Shown: positions 1 to 8,265, numbered from the stretch's first letter. The stretch is DNA of 11,539 nucleotides from Spirogloea muscicola (GCA_009602725.1 WELB01000026.1:416415-427953); one strand, 5' to 3'. Numbers and translations are program-made. Notes: generated by a model not told the origin, from the letters alone.

Positions 1-15
1 CCCCCTCCCCCCCCC
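1..15. repeat. C homopolymer tract
   Basis: Fourteen C residues interrupted by one T at position 6 open the window. Such a tract is a common sequencing or assembly weak point, and may be the edge of a larger low-complexity run outside the window. No function is inferred. Confidence 0.8.
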
Positions 16-24
16 GCTGCACTG

Positions 25-80
25 TCATTGGGCTGGCCTCCATAGCCACTGCCCCTTTTGGAAAGCCTTCTATTCTATCC
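25..80 (+). repeat. Dispersed repeat family, copy 1 (fragment)
   Basis: This fragment carries the family core: GGGCTGGCC, a short spacer, AGCCACTGCCCC, then TTTTGGAAAGCCTTC. It is closest to copies near 5045 (GGGCTGGCC...CAGCCATCACCCCTTTTG) and 10978 (read on the minus strand). The upstream half of the element is not visible here. It lies about 220 bp beyond the 3' end of DJ-1-like copy A. Confidence 0.55.
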
Positions 81-297
81 TCGACACGTCTTGTCAGATT
101 GTCTTGACAAAAGTAGAGCTACAAATCCATGCAGAGTCATGCCATTTGAATTATCCTGAAAGCAAGCTTGAGCTGAAGATCCTGCTGTGCTGTGTTGCAA
201 GCACATGTATTCCTTCTGCTAGCAGTCTGTGACCCTTCAGGCTTATGAGCTCAATATCGATCAAACCTCAGACACTTGGCACTTGTGACGAGGATGA

Positions 298-2338
298 CTA
301 GTCCTGACGCTGCTTGTTTAGTTGTTCAACATATTCCGCTCCAAATTGATCAGCGGAGGTCGGGCCCTGCTTGACAAATAGACTGCATCACTTGCAAATA
401 CTGCTCCAGATGGACGTTGAACGAAGGCAGGGCTACATTGACGACTTGACATCGTGAAGCACAGCCGGAGCATATCTGTCCCAGGACAGCAAGCACCACA
501 TATGATGCTTCAGCTGAGACCCGAGCTGGACAAACGTGAACAGGCACTCGTCGCAAAAGGTGGGTAAGGCAGACCTGGGCGCTGATGAGTTCCCTGTCAA
601 TTGTGACCTTGGGCATCATGGGGAGCGCCTCCACCAAGATTCCGCCATTTTCCCTCAGCTCAGACTCGACCTGTGAATGAGAATGAGAGGAGCTTTGTGG
701 GAGTACATGCTATGCAAGCGAGTCGGAGGCTTCCAGAGGCACAGCCTCTGTGAGGGGCCCAACAAAGGCACCGTCCAGAAGTCCCAGTCAGATGAACCCT
801 ATCACCTTGTACGGCAATTTGCCTAGCCACAGAAGCTCAATCATGTTCTCCTCGGCGTCTGAGTAGCACGTCATCTTGTACTCAACGTACGCCCAAGGTG
901 CGTTGAGCTCCACCTGCTTCGTAGACAGCAGGGCAATCGGGGCATGACAGATCATCCCTGCACAGCAATACACAGATAATTAAATCAATCATTTTCTGAG
1001 GACGACATATGCGCATTGTATACATTGGAGGTCCACGCCAGCTCGCAGGCATCTCTGGCTACTCCAGTGTGGGGAAGCAACTAAAGGAGAAAGGACTGCT
1101 CCTCACGTCTGTAGTTGGCTTATGCAAACCAGCTTACCGGTCGGCTTGGAGCGCTTGTGAAAGTGGAGGAGTATGCGGCCTAGCTCAGGGTCATCCACAG
1201 GTCAGTCATGGGGGCATGGCCTGCAAGCACGAGCACACAGAGCCAGTGGTCCCACGGAGTACTTGAGTTGGTGAGTGTGCAACTTTGACAGCTGCATGCT
1301 TCACTCTGTGCATTTTGTCAAAGATGACAGTCACCCTGTCAGGCACCTCCGCAGAGGAGGTGCGTGCAACTTGCGGGGAGCCCGGAAGATGGTCATTTAA
1401 TGCTTGTTTCCTTACAAGCAGCACTTATGAAGCAACAAGCAGGCACATAGTTGTGTCTTCTTTGAAGAAATAACAGGCAGCACGACAAGTCCACACCGAC
1501 CTCCAGGAATAAGGACGCCATCAAAGGACTCGAGCTCTTCATCAGATATTGAGGCGAACGTGCGGGGCTGGTCCAGGTTGCCTTTGGCATGCAGGCGCTC
1601 CAGCAGCTGCACCTCCTCGTCCTTCTCGGACCAGTGCCAGGGGTTGAACCACAGCATGCTATCAGACAAAGGGTCCATCGACGGTGCGTTGCCCTTTGGG
1701 TTTGCAAACTGGATTGCCAAAGGTGAAGAAGGCATGTGTCAGCACCGTCAGTGGAATACTGAGGCCTACTCAACACACAACGAACGACGCCGTCAAGCTA
1801 GCACTGACGAGCCGACGATGCCGGCTTGGCGACGTACGCTGCCAAGTCGCATCGCTCACCACCACGTGGTAGTTGGAATCGAGCAGCCGAACGAGCGGCC
1901 GGCCCAGCTCCTTGAGGAAGAACCCCATCGGCTGCTGCTTGCAGCTCTGCAGCATTATAGGGAAGTCCAACCATCCTCACACTTGAGTCAGACAGTTGAG
2001 CTTATAGATTAGACCCTCCTCTGACTTTCGCAGCAGTATCGTCAAGATGGCTGGTCTCAACAACGCCAGTCCAGTAGCAGACGCCACAGCTGAAGCAGCT
2101 TGCAGCTCGCTCTGTGCACGGCCAAGTGTGTCTGTATCAAATTAACGTTGTATCGCAACAGCCTCCTCACAAGCAAGAAGCTGAGACAGTGGAGGGGCGA
2201 CCCTGAACAACGAGGTGAGGACCGAAGCGAGGAGACCTGGAGGTCCACATGGTCGACGCTGGAGCAGCAGATGAGGACCTTGCCTTTGGCGGCGCCGGCA
2301 GCCGCTGCGATCGGCTCAATGGTCGCAGCCGAAGGCAT
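298..2338 (-). pseudogene. DJ-1/PfpI superfamily (Hsp31-like) paralogue A, frameshifted
   Basis: A seven-exon gene can be traced on the minus strand: 2338-2237, 1946-1860, 1708-1501, 1220-1138, 957-806, 670-575 and 366-298 (TAG). All introns are GT-AG, and positions and phases match copy B at 8265-6472. Visible family features are the first beta strand (GKVLICCSS), G-F-F-L-K-E with the likely acidic residue, FANPKGNAP, a PGG-HAP turn across exons 3 and 4, and MICHAPIALL with the nucleophile Cys-His pair. Exon 3 is 54/69 identical to B in protein. Exon 4 is 83 nt instead of 84: one base is missing near 1194-1195, so the frame reaches TAG at 1180-1182 after about 145 residues, before the catalytic Cys. 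It is therefore a young pseudogene or a sequencing error, since every other exon is clean. The start at 2338 aligns with B; an in-frame ATG at 2575 would add 79 Ala/Arg-rich residues that could be a targeting peptide. Known relatives are glyoxalase III or chaperone-like stress proteins. Confidence 0.75.
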
Positions 2339-2643
2339 CTCCGTCGCGCAGCGGGCCGCCTGATGCGCAAACGGAGCCCATCCATCGTCGGCCGTCTTGG
2401 GACCATCGGCGGCCGCCGAGAGCCGGTCGAGGAGGCGAAGGGCTCCGCGCCTGCGCCGCCGCTTCCGCGGGCTGACGAGCGCCGCTGCCGGCGGCGCCTG
2501 CCGGGTGCAGCGGCAGCGGCTGCGGAGGGCCGCGGGCGGGATGGCTGGCGCGGCTGCGAGGCTGGCGGCGGCCATGGCCGGCTGAGCGAGCTGGGCCAGC
2601 CGGGCGGGGGTCGGGGTGAAGGACTCGTCCAGTAGAGAGACAT
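2339..2643 (-). promoter_or_regulatory. GC-rich leader of copy A with open in-frame extension
   Basis: The stretch upstream of the copy A start is very GC-rich and stays open in the same frame as exon 1. It contains an ATG at 2575-2573 (GGCC-ATG-GC context, G at -3 and +4) that would encode an N-terminus rich in Ala and Arg, including a run of six basic residues (KRRRRR). This may be a longer 5' end of the coding region or simply a GC-rich 5' untranslated leader in which stops are rare. Copy B has no comparable ATG upstream. Confidence 0.4.
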
Positions 2644-2852
2644 ACTCTTCCAGTCGAGGGGCGATGGCTGTGATCAGCCAGTTCTGCAAAAGAGGAGACG
2701 AAATTTGAAGGGGCCAGATAAGCGCTAAGGCACACACAACGAGTTCAAGTTGGCCATTGGGTGCTCAATATCCCCTAGTGAGCATGCCGCAGGTCAGTGA
2801 AACGAGTCTCCCGGTAGCGGGTCCCCTGTCTGTAGCCAGGCTCTGCAAGGGT
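2644..2852 (-). repeat. Dispersed repeat family, copy 2
   Basis: About 200 bp aligns along its length with 10978-11178. Shared blocks include GGCGATGGCTGTGATC, TTTGAAGGGGCCAGA, TGGGTGCTCAATATCCCCT, TGCCGCAGGTCAG and GGTAGCGGGTCCCCTGTCT. Read on the minus strand it has the family order GGGGACCCGCTACC, GAGCACCCA, GGCCCCTTCAAAT, then GGCTG...CAGCC. It is followed by a plus-strand copy at 2885, giving an inverted pair. It lies between the coding start of copy A and its promoter-like block. Confidence 0.75.
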
Positions 2853-2879
2853 GGCTCTCGAGCAAGAGGGAAATGAACT

Positions 2880-2965
2880 CGTACTTCGTTCATTCCTTTT
2901 TGGGCTGGCTTTTCCAGCCCCCTATCGTCAATGGGCGAGCCCTCCTCAATTTCATTTTCCCCCGA
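2880..2965 (+). repeat. Dispersed repeat family, copy 3
   Basis: It contains the core TTCATTCCTTTTTGGGCTGG, CTTTT, CCAGCCCCCTATC, then CAATGGGCGAGCCCTCCTC. The hairpin arms GGGCTGG and CCAGCCC are perfect. It is closest to the copy at 8640-8740 on the other strand. With copy 2 it forms a head-to-head inverted arrangement spanning 2644-2965. Confidence 0.75.
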
Positions 2966-3145
2966 AAAGAAGGCGGCTGCTGAATGTGAAGGAGCGGGTG
3001 TAAAGGCCGCTCTTGTTGATCTAGCCACTCTCCGGGTTGCATTCAGAGGCGATGGAAAAGTTCCGTGTAGTATTCGGGCGTTTCGGAGGAGAAGGGGGGT
3101 GGGGGTGGGGGTGCCACTTGGCCGCGGCCCAAACTGGCGGGCTGC

Positions 3146-3275
3146 GTCCGACGTGGCTGCCAGATGGCGAGCGAGGGCTCAGACGTGGCACTGCCGACGT
3201 GGACAGTGCTGCGCTGGACGCGCCGACGTGGCTGCCAGGTCACGAGGGACGGACTCCGACGGCACACACACGTGG
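3146..3275 (-). promoter_or_regulatory. ACGTGG (G-box-like) cluster upstream of copy A
   Basis: Five ACGTGG hexamers occur in one orientation at 3151, 3183, 3197, 3226 and 3270. A 16-bp block CCGACGTGGCTGCCAG is repeated exactly at 3148-3163 and 3223-3238. A near-identical block, CCGACGTGGTAGCCAG, lies at 8434-8449, about 170 bp upstream of the copy B start, so the block looks like conserved promoter sequence. ACGTGG is the core bound by bZIP and bHLH factors in plants (established knowledge); regulation here is inferred. It is about 810 bp from the 2338 start, with two repeat copies between them. Confidence 0.5.
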
Positions 3276-3297
3276 CCACTGTCCCCAGAAAGCTGGG

Positions 3298-3340
3298 CCC
3301 CCCGGCCCCTTCTCGTCCCTTTCATTCTTTTTTGGGATGT
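3298..3340 (+). repeat. Dispersed repeat family, copy 4 (truncated)
   Basis: The block GGCCCCTTCTCGTCC followed by TTTCATTCTTTTTTGGG matches the same part of the copy at 8640-8740 read on the minus strand. The match ends just where the GGGCTGG hairpin should begin (GGGATG instead), so only the middle of the element is present. Confidence 0.5.
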
Positions 3341-3506
3341 GTGAAGGCGTGCGGTGCGCATGGAAAAGAAAGGGAGGCCAAGTCTAGCCTTACAAATGTC
3401 CTGTTAATTGGGTCATGAGCTGGCTAAGGGGGACACTAGTATCCCCGAGTGAGCACATGCATATCTGACAAGGTATACTGAGGCGCCAAACCACCACCAC
3501 GGAAGC

Positions 3507-3660
3507 CATTAGCCTGGGCTAATGCACGACCAGCACGCTGGTGTATCGCGAGTGCCTGGGAGCACTGTAGACTCAGTGATAGCCGCATTCTATAGCATGC
3601 AACGATGGCTTGCGGGACGCTAGAATGCCCTAAGCTACCCGCCCGACTACGTCAGCGGGC
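3507..3660. repeat. Cluster of five short inverted repeats
   Basis: Five successive inverted repeats occur within 155 bp. They are CATTAGCC/GGCTAATG (3507-3524, 2-nt loop), CCAGC/GCTGG (3530-3541), CACTG/CAGTG (3563-3578), GCATTCTA..GC/GCTAGAATGC (3585-3628, imperfect) and GCCCG/CGGGC (3641-3660). No protein-coding signal or tRNA consensus was recognised. It may be a structured RNA or the end of a mobile element; function unknown. Confidence 0.45.
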
Positions 3661-3774
3661 ATCGACATGCAGTGCCAGGCGATGGAGGAGGGAAGACCAA
3701 TTTGTTCCGTAGCCGCCGTATATGTCCATGGCGCATGAGAAGAAGTGGTCGCCCCGTGGGTGGTCATCATAGTG

Positions 3775-3950
3775 CCTCTCCTTCTTCCTCTCCGCATTGG
3801 GATGTTTTTCCAGCCCTATCCGCAATGGGCGAGCCCTTCTTCGAAAGCTGCTCCTTCCTACGCGTTCCTCCTGGCTGGCCTCTCTGCGCTTTCCTGCCCC
3901 TTACGAACCTTGTTCATGTTTTTCAGGCTGACCTTTCAAGGGAATGTGCA
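3775..3950 (+). repeat. Dispersed repeat family, copy 5 (diverged, two partial units)
   Basis: The first unit has GCATTGGGATGTTTTTCCAGCC followed by CGCAATGGGCGAGCCCTTCTTC, which is the right half of the family. The second, near 3885-3950, has GCTTTCCTGCCCCTTACGAACC and GTTCATGTTTTTCAGGCTG, resembling the left half. The left hairpin arm of the first unit is lost. The open frames across this stretch repeat the same peptide-like fragments found at other copies, so they are not treated as genes. Confidence 0.5.
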
Positions 3951-4189
3951 TGGAGCATTTGGCAGTTGGTGGCCAGACCTGCAGCGGCTTGCACGGCGGG
4001 CCATCAATTGCAGTCAAGGATGGCAAGGTGAGCTGCCCCGCTTCGATGCCGCGTCACTTGCCCAAGTGGGGTTCCGCATGCGGCTCTCCATCTAATGTCA
4101 GCGTTCCCAGGCTCATGCAGTGCACTTGCGGGGGGTGCGTGCTTTGGCTGCCGCTTCTAGGATTGATGTGGTGAATGTATTATGCAAGT

Positions 4190-4400
4190 TACTCCGACTT
4201 GCGGCTGCTGACTTGGCTTACTATGCTTGGGTTACTAAGCCCATACGCAGTAGCCACTTGCATAGCTGTGTGGTTTTAGCACCTTCCTACCCTTTGGACC
4301 TTGTCCACTTTTTATGGCCTGTCTTTTACGTGGCCCTCGCCCCATTTGGAAGAGCCCCTTTCTTTCACAGCCCCTGCCTCCTTTGGAAGAGCCTACTTCT
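4190..4400 (+). repeat. Dispersed repeat family, copy 6
   Basis: The order of blocks matches the copies at 4905 and 10978: GACTTGCGGCTGCTGACTTG, then CCCTTTGGACCTTGTCCACT, TTTTTATGGCC, CGCCCCATTTGGAAGAGCCC, and a second CCTCCTTTGGAAGAGCC. The last piece appears duplicated at 4375-4393. The hairpin is degraded. It is the longest diverged plus-strand copy along with the one at 4905. Confidence 0.55.
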
Positions 4401-4858
4401 CTCAGCTGCCAGTGTTCCGACCAATTAATCAACCGTGTCGCCTCTTTTGAATGGCTTGGGCGGCTGCTGTCTGATTGCGGACGTCGTCAAGACAAATTCC
4501 TTGGACCCACAACCCAAATCGGCGGGGCACGCTGTCAGCGAAACCGTAGGCGCCAAGGGGCGGAAGCGCGGAAAACCCTGCCAGCGACGAGCTTGTCTCG
4601 CAGGCGAGTCGAGGTACCCATGGCTCTTGAGACTCTGTAGCTCGGCCTTCTCAAACAGCTTATGCGACGAGTATCAATTCGGCGTCAAGGGTAGCAGGGC
4701 GAACAGCGCGGTTGCTTGCCGCCGGGTTGCTTCCTCAATCGTGCGAATGCCCTAAATGATCAAATTCATGTTACGCTCCAGCCTTCTTAGGCGTTCTCTG
4801 TGCACTGCGAGCAGGTCAAGCCTTGGCTGCTGCCACTGACTTACGACGCAGTGACTCT
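4401..4858. other. Gene-free stretch, no recognised feature
   Basis: About 460 bp separate two repeat copies. An open plus-strand frame of about 106 codons at 4435-4755 exists, but its translation shows no domain, signal or composition that I recognise, and no family repeat blocks are evident. I see nothing else that can be supported. Confidence 0.4.
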
Positions 4859-4896
4859 TTTCCAGCTGCAAGCTGGAAGATTTCCAGCTGCAAGCT
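4859..4896. repeat. Duplicated 16-mer with hairpin
   Basis: TTTCCAGCTGCAAGCT occurs at 4859-4874 and again at 4881-4896, a 22-bp period. The first unit continues into a perfect inverted repeat, TTCCAGCT-GCA-AGCTGGAA (4860-4878). It lies just left of a dispersed repeat copy. Function unknown. Confidence 0.6.
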
Positions 4897-4904
4897 AATG
4901 AAGA

Positions 4905-5100
4905 GCTACTGCTACTTGCGGCTGTTGATTAGGGTTATTCAGCACCCATTGGTTGTAGCCGCTTTGTAACGCTCGTATTTTATGCTTTCGTGGCCCCTTC
5001 AAAACCCTAAACTCTAAACTGCGAAACAGTGAATGTCCATAAAATTCGGGCTGGCCATTCTCAGCCATCACCCCTTTTGAAGAAGTTCTTGGCCAACCAA
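4905..5100 (+). repeat. Dispersed repeat family, copy 7
   Basis: The copy contains ACTTGCGGCTGTTGATTAGG, CAGCACCCATTGG, GCTTTCGTGGCCCCTTCAAA, GAATGTCCATAAAATTCGGG, then GGCTGGCCATTCTCAGCCATC and ACCCCTTTTGAAGAAG. It lines up block by block with the minus-strand copy at 10978-11178. The short telomere-like CCCTAAACTCTAAA at 5005-5018 lies within the element and is probably incidental. Confidence 0.65.
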
Positions 5101-5239
5101 GAGCATATCATACTGCATTTGCCAGGTCTAACTGTTGTCCAGTGTACTTGCACACGAATTGTTTACGACTTCGGTGCAAGTATGCAATAGTACAGGTGCT
5201 TGCAGTGCAAGAGGATGCCCCTGGAAGTGCGCCTGGCTA

Positions 5240-6019
5240 TTCTGGCCAGGCTTTACGAACTCTGCTCGACATCAAATGGAGTAGGTCGGGCCTTGCGAGT
5301 ATCCAGCAGACCAAGTATCACACAAACGCACTCCTCATCAGATACTCTAGCAGAGAAGTGCTTTGGTACTGCCCTTCATGCATCCTCAGCTAGGAAATGC
5401 AAGAAACATTGTTTGTCATGTTAATATTGCTGGAAGCAGCGGCTTATCTAGACCTAAGCACTAATGAGTTCACTGTCAACAGTGACCTTAGGCGCCAAAG
5501 GAAGCGCCTCCACGATGATGGCGATATCGTTTCTGAATTCCGTCTACACCAGCGGATGCAGCACAGAGCTTCTCTTGACCGATACACACTTGCATTTCCA
5601 AGAATGCAATATGATAATACTGCAATTATCTGAATGAACCGATTTGAACCTGTCTTATTTAATGTACTTGCTCATCTACACCAGCTTATTAATCTCCCTC
5701 CCAGTTCAAGAGCAAGTCGTGCTGCACCCAGCTTATGCGCATGGTGCACTTGGCTTCACCTGCTTTGTGGACAGTGTTCCAATCTTGAGTGTGGCTGATC
5801 ACTCCTGCGCAGTTCCCCGGATGCTGAGGTAACCTACAAAGTGGAGGAACAGCAGCTTGCCTTCATCAATGCAACGATTGGAAGCCGCACTTCAACTAAT
5901 CCTTAATGCTTTGGCTAAGATTGCAGTTAGTGGCTGCCCAGACAGCGTAATGGCCGCAAAAGTAGAGGTGAGTGCGGCTCGGTTTAAGTTGTACTGCAGG
6001 TTCATCACTGAAGCATGGC
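5240..6019 (-). pseudogene. DJ-1/PfpI-like relic C (exons 4-7 only)
   Basis: Four exon relics appear in gene order on the minus strand, aligned to copy B: exon 4 at about 6019-5952 (behind an intact TTGCTTGCAG acceptor), exon 5 at about 5804-5655, exon 6 at 5549-5454 (exactly 96 nt, as in A and B) and exon 7 at about 5292-5240. Exon 6 still reads IVEALPLAPKVTVDSELISA, but Glu and Gln codons have become TAG at the second and last positions, and its acceptor CAG is now CTG. In exon 5 the MICH motif reads VISH, so the nucleophile Cys is lost, and an inserted base shifts the frame. Exons 1-3 are not detectable. Similarity extends into the intron between exons 6 and 7 (GATACTCTAGCA, also in B at 6652), so it derives from B or a shared ancestor. 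It cannot encode the family protein. Confidence 0.85.
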
Positions 6020-6471
6020 CTGCAAGCAATTGAGGAGCGAAGGGATCGGACATTTCAGATCGGAGATCTAGACAGTATGGCGCAAGAAGCCTCCATGTGA
6101 ATGATCGGCAATATAATATGTCTCTTCAACGCGCCTGATTTCAATCTGCATGTCTACTCTGTGTGTTGCTTTCTCAATCACAAATCTCAATAGCTGTGAC
6201 TTCTACAGGCTTAGTCCTTAACGATTTTGCAGTGAAATATGCATGACAGACTTCTGACAGGTGGTACAACCTTCGAGGTACTTTCAAGACCTCGAAGGTA
6301 CTTCCGTATTTTATATGTGGCCTGCCACTATTTCTGCAGGTGAAATATGGCTGCATGGTGAACGGTGCTTCAACAATTTGGTGAGCTGATTTTACTATAT
6401 TCTCCACATCACATCGTTCTCTTCATACTGCACAGGACAATTTTTCGTCATGTTGTGGTGCAAGTACTTAC
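6020..6471. other. Spacer between copy B and relic C
   Basis: About 450 bp separate the stop of copy B from the exon 4 relic of C. I find no trace of exons 1-3 here. It would hold the 3' untranslated region of copy B; no TGTAA was recognised on the minus strand. The one clear structure is the inverted repeat at 6269-6299. Confidence 0.4.
6269..6299. repeat. Perfect 11-bp inverted repeat
   Basis: ACCTTCGAGGT (6269-6279) and ACCTCGAAGGT (6289-6299) are exact reverse complements separated by nine bases, ACTTTCAAG. A GGTACTT direct repeat overlaps each right edge. It lies about 175 bp past the stop of copy B, so in the transcript it could fold as a 3'-end hairpin; equally it could be a protein-binding palindrome or remains of an element. 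Confidence 0.75.
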
Positions 6472-8265
6472 TCAATTTGCAGACATGCGTGCCTGCGGTG
6501 CAAAAGCTTGCCCCTGCAACTGGGTCTGGCTCTTGTCGCTCAGGTGTTTCACAAAATCTGCTCCAAATTGATCGGCAGAGGTTGGGCCCTGTCTCATGGC
6601 AAGAGCAAGACGTCCAAATTAAGATCATGAGCACAAGCAGGCTCCTCACTGGATACTCTAGCAACAATCTGCTTGAGAGCAGCAACCACCCTGAGGCTTC
6701 CTCGTCTGATAGAAGTAGCCTCCAAAGTCTGCACGCAGTTGCAAGGAGTGGGTCAGCGCGGACCTGGGCACTAATGAGCTCCCTGTCAACCGTGACCTTG
6801 GGAATCATAGGAAGAGCCTCCACCATTATGGCGCCATTGTTCCTCAACTCTGTCTCCACCTGTAAAAATCAAACAGCTCCCTGTTAATCAACACGTACTT
6901 GCTGACCAGGATACAGTCTCATTAAACTCCGCTAATAAATCTGGACATAGTCACCTTGTAAGGGAGATTGCTCATCCACATCAGCTCGTTGAGCTTCTCT
7001 TCCCGGTTCGAGTAGCATGTCATCTTGTACCCTGCATATGCCCATGGTGCATTTGGCTGCACCTGCTTTGTGGACAGTAGCGCAATGGGAGCGTGGCAGA
7101 TCATTCCTGCCCAGCACCCCACAAGGAGAATTGTGGCACCTACTCAGTACACTTCGTGCAATAGATGTGGCTCAGGACATTAGTGAACCAGCCAGTGCGC
7201 GCAAGTTATCGTGCTTTACGGATTGGCATGCAGCAGTCAGAAGATCTCAGTGAAAGCTTGACTGGGAACTGGTAGTGGAGATAGCTGACCGGTCGGCTTT
7301 GCGCGGTTGTGGAAGTGGAGGAGAATGCGGCCCAGGTTGGGGTCATTCCACAGGTCCGCCATCGGAGCATGGCCTTGAGAGACGAAGGAGGCAAGGAGGG
7401 TAGCAGACTACTGGTCAGATCAGAATGGGCATGTTCGGAGAGGCTGGCACTGTACCTTGGCGAGCAGCTCCGGGCAGAGTGCAGCTCAATCAGAGGTCCT
7501 TATGCCAACAACAAGAAGGGCACTACGATGGTGGACCAACCTCCCGGAACGAGAATGCCGTCAAAGGACTCCAGCTCCGTGTCGGAGATGGACGCGAACG
7601 GGCGGGGACGATCCAGGTTGCCCTCCGCGTGCATGCGGTCCAGCATCTTCACCTCCTCGTCCTTCTCGGACCAGTGCAGGGGGTTGAACCACAGCTTGCT
7701 GTTGGACATGGGGTCCATGGCCGGCGCGTTACCCTTCGGGTTGGCGAACTGGAGACGGCGCCGGCGACACCAAGGCAGGCGTCAGCGTCTTTAATTATTG
7801 ACCAAGACCATCGCGGCTTTCAAGGACTGACCAAAACATACTGGACCGAGCGCAACGGTAAACGGAATTTAGTAGCCAAGCAGCTCGAGCTGTGCTCTCA
7901 CCACCACTTGGTAGTTGTTCTCGAGGAGCCGGATGAGCGGCCGGCCGAGCTCCTTGAGGAAGAACCCCGTCGGCTGGTGCTTGCCGCTCTGTACGTTAAG
8001 CGATACATTAGCGGGAGCCCACCGTCAGCCGGCCGTCAGCTCCTCAGAGATTAGACGCCGAGGTGCCAAGTAGAAGCCGAGCGACGGCAAGTCTGGCTAC
8101 CAAGGCCGAGGCCAGACTTGAACATGCAACCTGCAGATCGATGTGGTCAGCGCTGGAGCAGCAGACGAGGACTTTGCCCCTGGCGGCGGCGCCGCCGGCG
8201 TTCGCGCCGGCGCCGGCTCGGGCGGTCGTCGCCGCCGCCGCCGCCGCCGGAGTCAACTGCGCCAT
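6472..8265 (-). CDS. DJ-1/PfpI superfamily protein, Hsp31-like (copy B, intact)
   Basis: Seven exons on the minus strand, 8265-8131, 7988-7902, 7748-7541, 7373-7290, 7106-6955, 6859-6764 and 6588-6472 (TGA), join to a 292-residue protein. All introns are GT-AG; the first donor (CAG-GTTGCA) is weak but coincides with copy A. After an Ala-rich start (about 1-30) come beta strand GKVLVCCSS, TGFFLKELGRPL with Glu58, NNYQVVFANPKGNAP, VPGG-HAP (about 141-147) and MICHAPIALL with Cys175-His176. This matches the Glu/Cys/His arrangement of Hsp31-like DJ-1 proteins, which act as glyoxalase III, deglycase-like or holding chaperones in carbonyl and oxidative stress (family knowledge); the reaction here is unproven. 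The ATG at 8265 has A at -3 and G at +4 and is the only ATG before an upstream in-frame stop at 8424. The C-terminal tail is 16 residues longer than in copy A. No clear targeting signal is seen, so a cytosolic location is likely. Confidence 0.88.

Noticed and set aside
2931-3387. Overlapping open frames in GC-rich sequence on both strands
   Set aside because: No conservation or motif; the stretch contains repeat fragments and the ACGTGG promoter-like cluster, and frames stay open there because of base composition.
4435-4755. Open plus-strand frame of about 106 codons
   Set aside because: No recognisable domain or motif, ordinary chance length for GC-rich DNA, and no supporting splice or start context.
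5005-5018. CCCTAAACTCTAAA, resembling the plant-type telomere heptamer
   Set aside because: Only one exact unit and one degenerate unit occur, inside a dispersed repeat copy whose neighbours have other sequence at this place; not an interstitial telomere tract.
5397-5633. Small plus-strand frame
   Set aside because: It is the antisense of the relic C exon 6, whose minus-strand reading matches copies A and B.
7425-8054. Long plus-strand open frame of about 209 codons
   Set aside because: It lies opposite exons 2 and 3 of the minus-strand copy B and the intron between them; the minus-strand reading has clear family conservation, so this is its antisense shadow.
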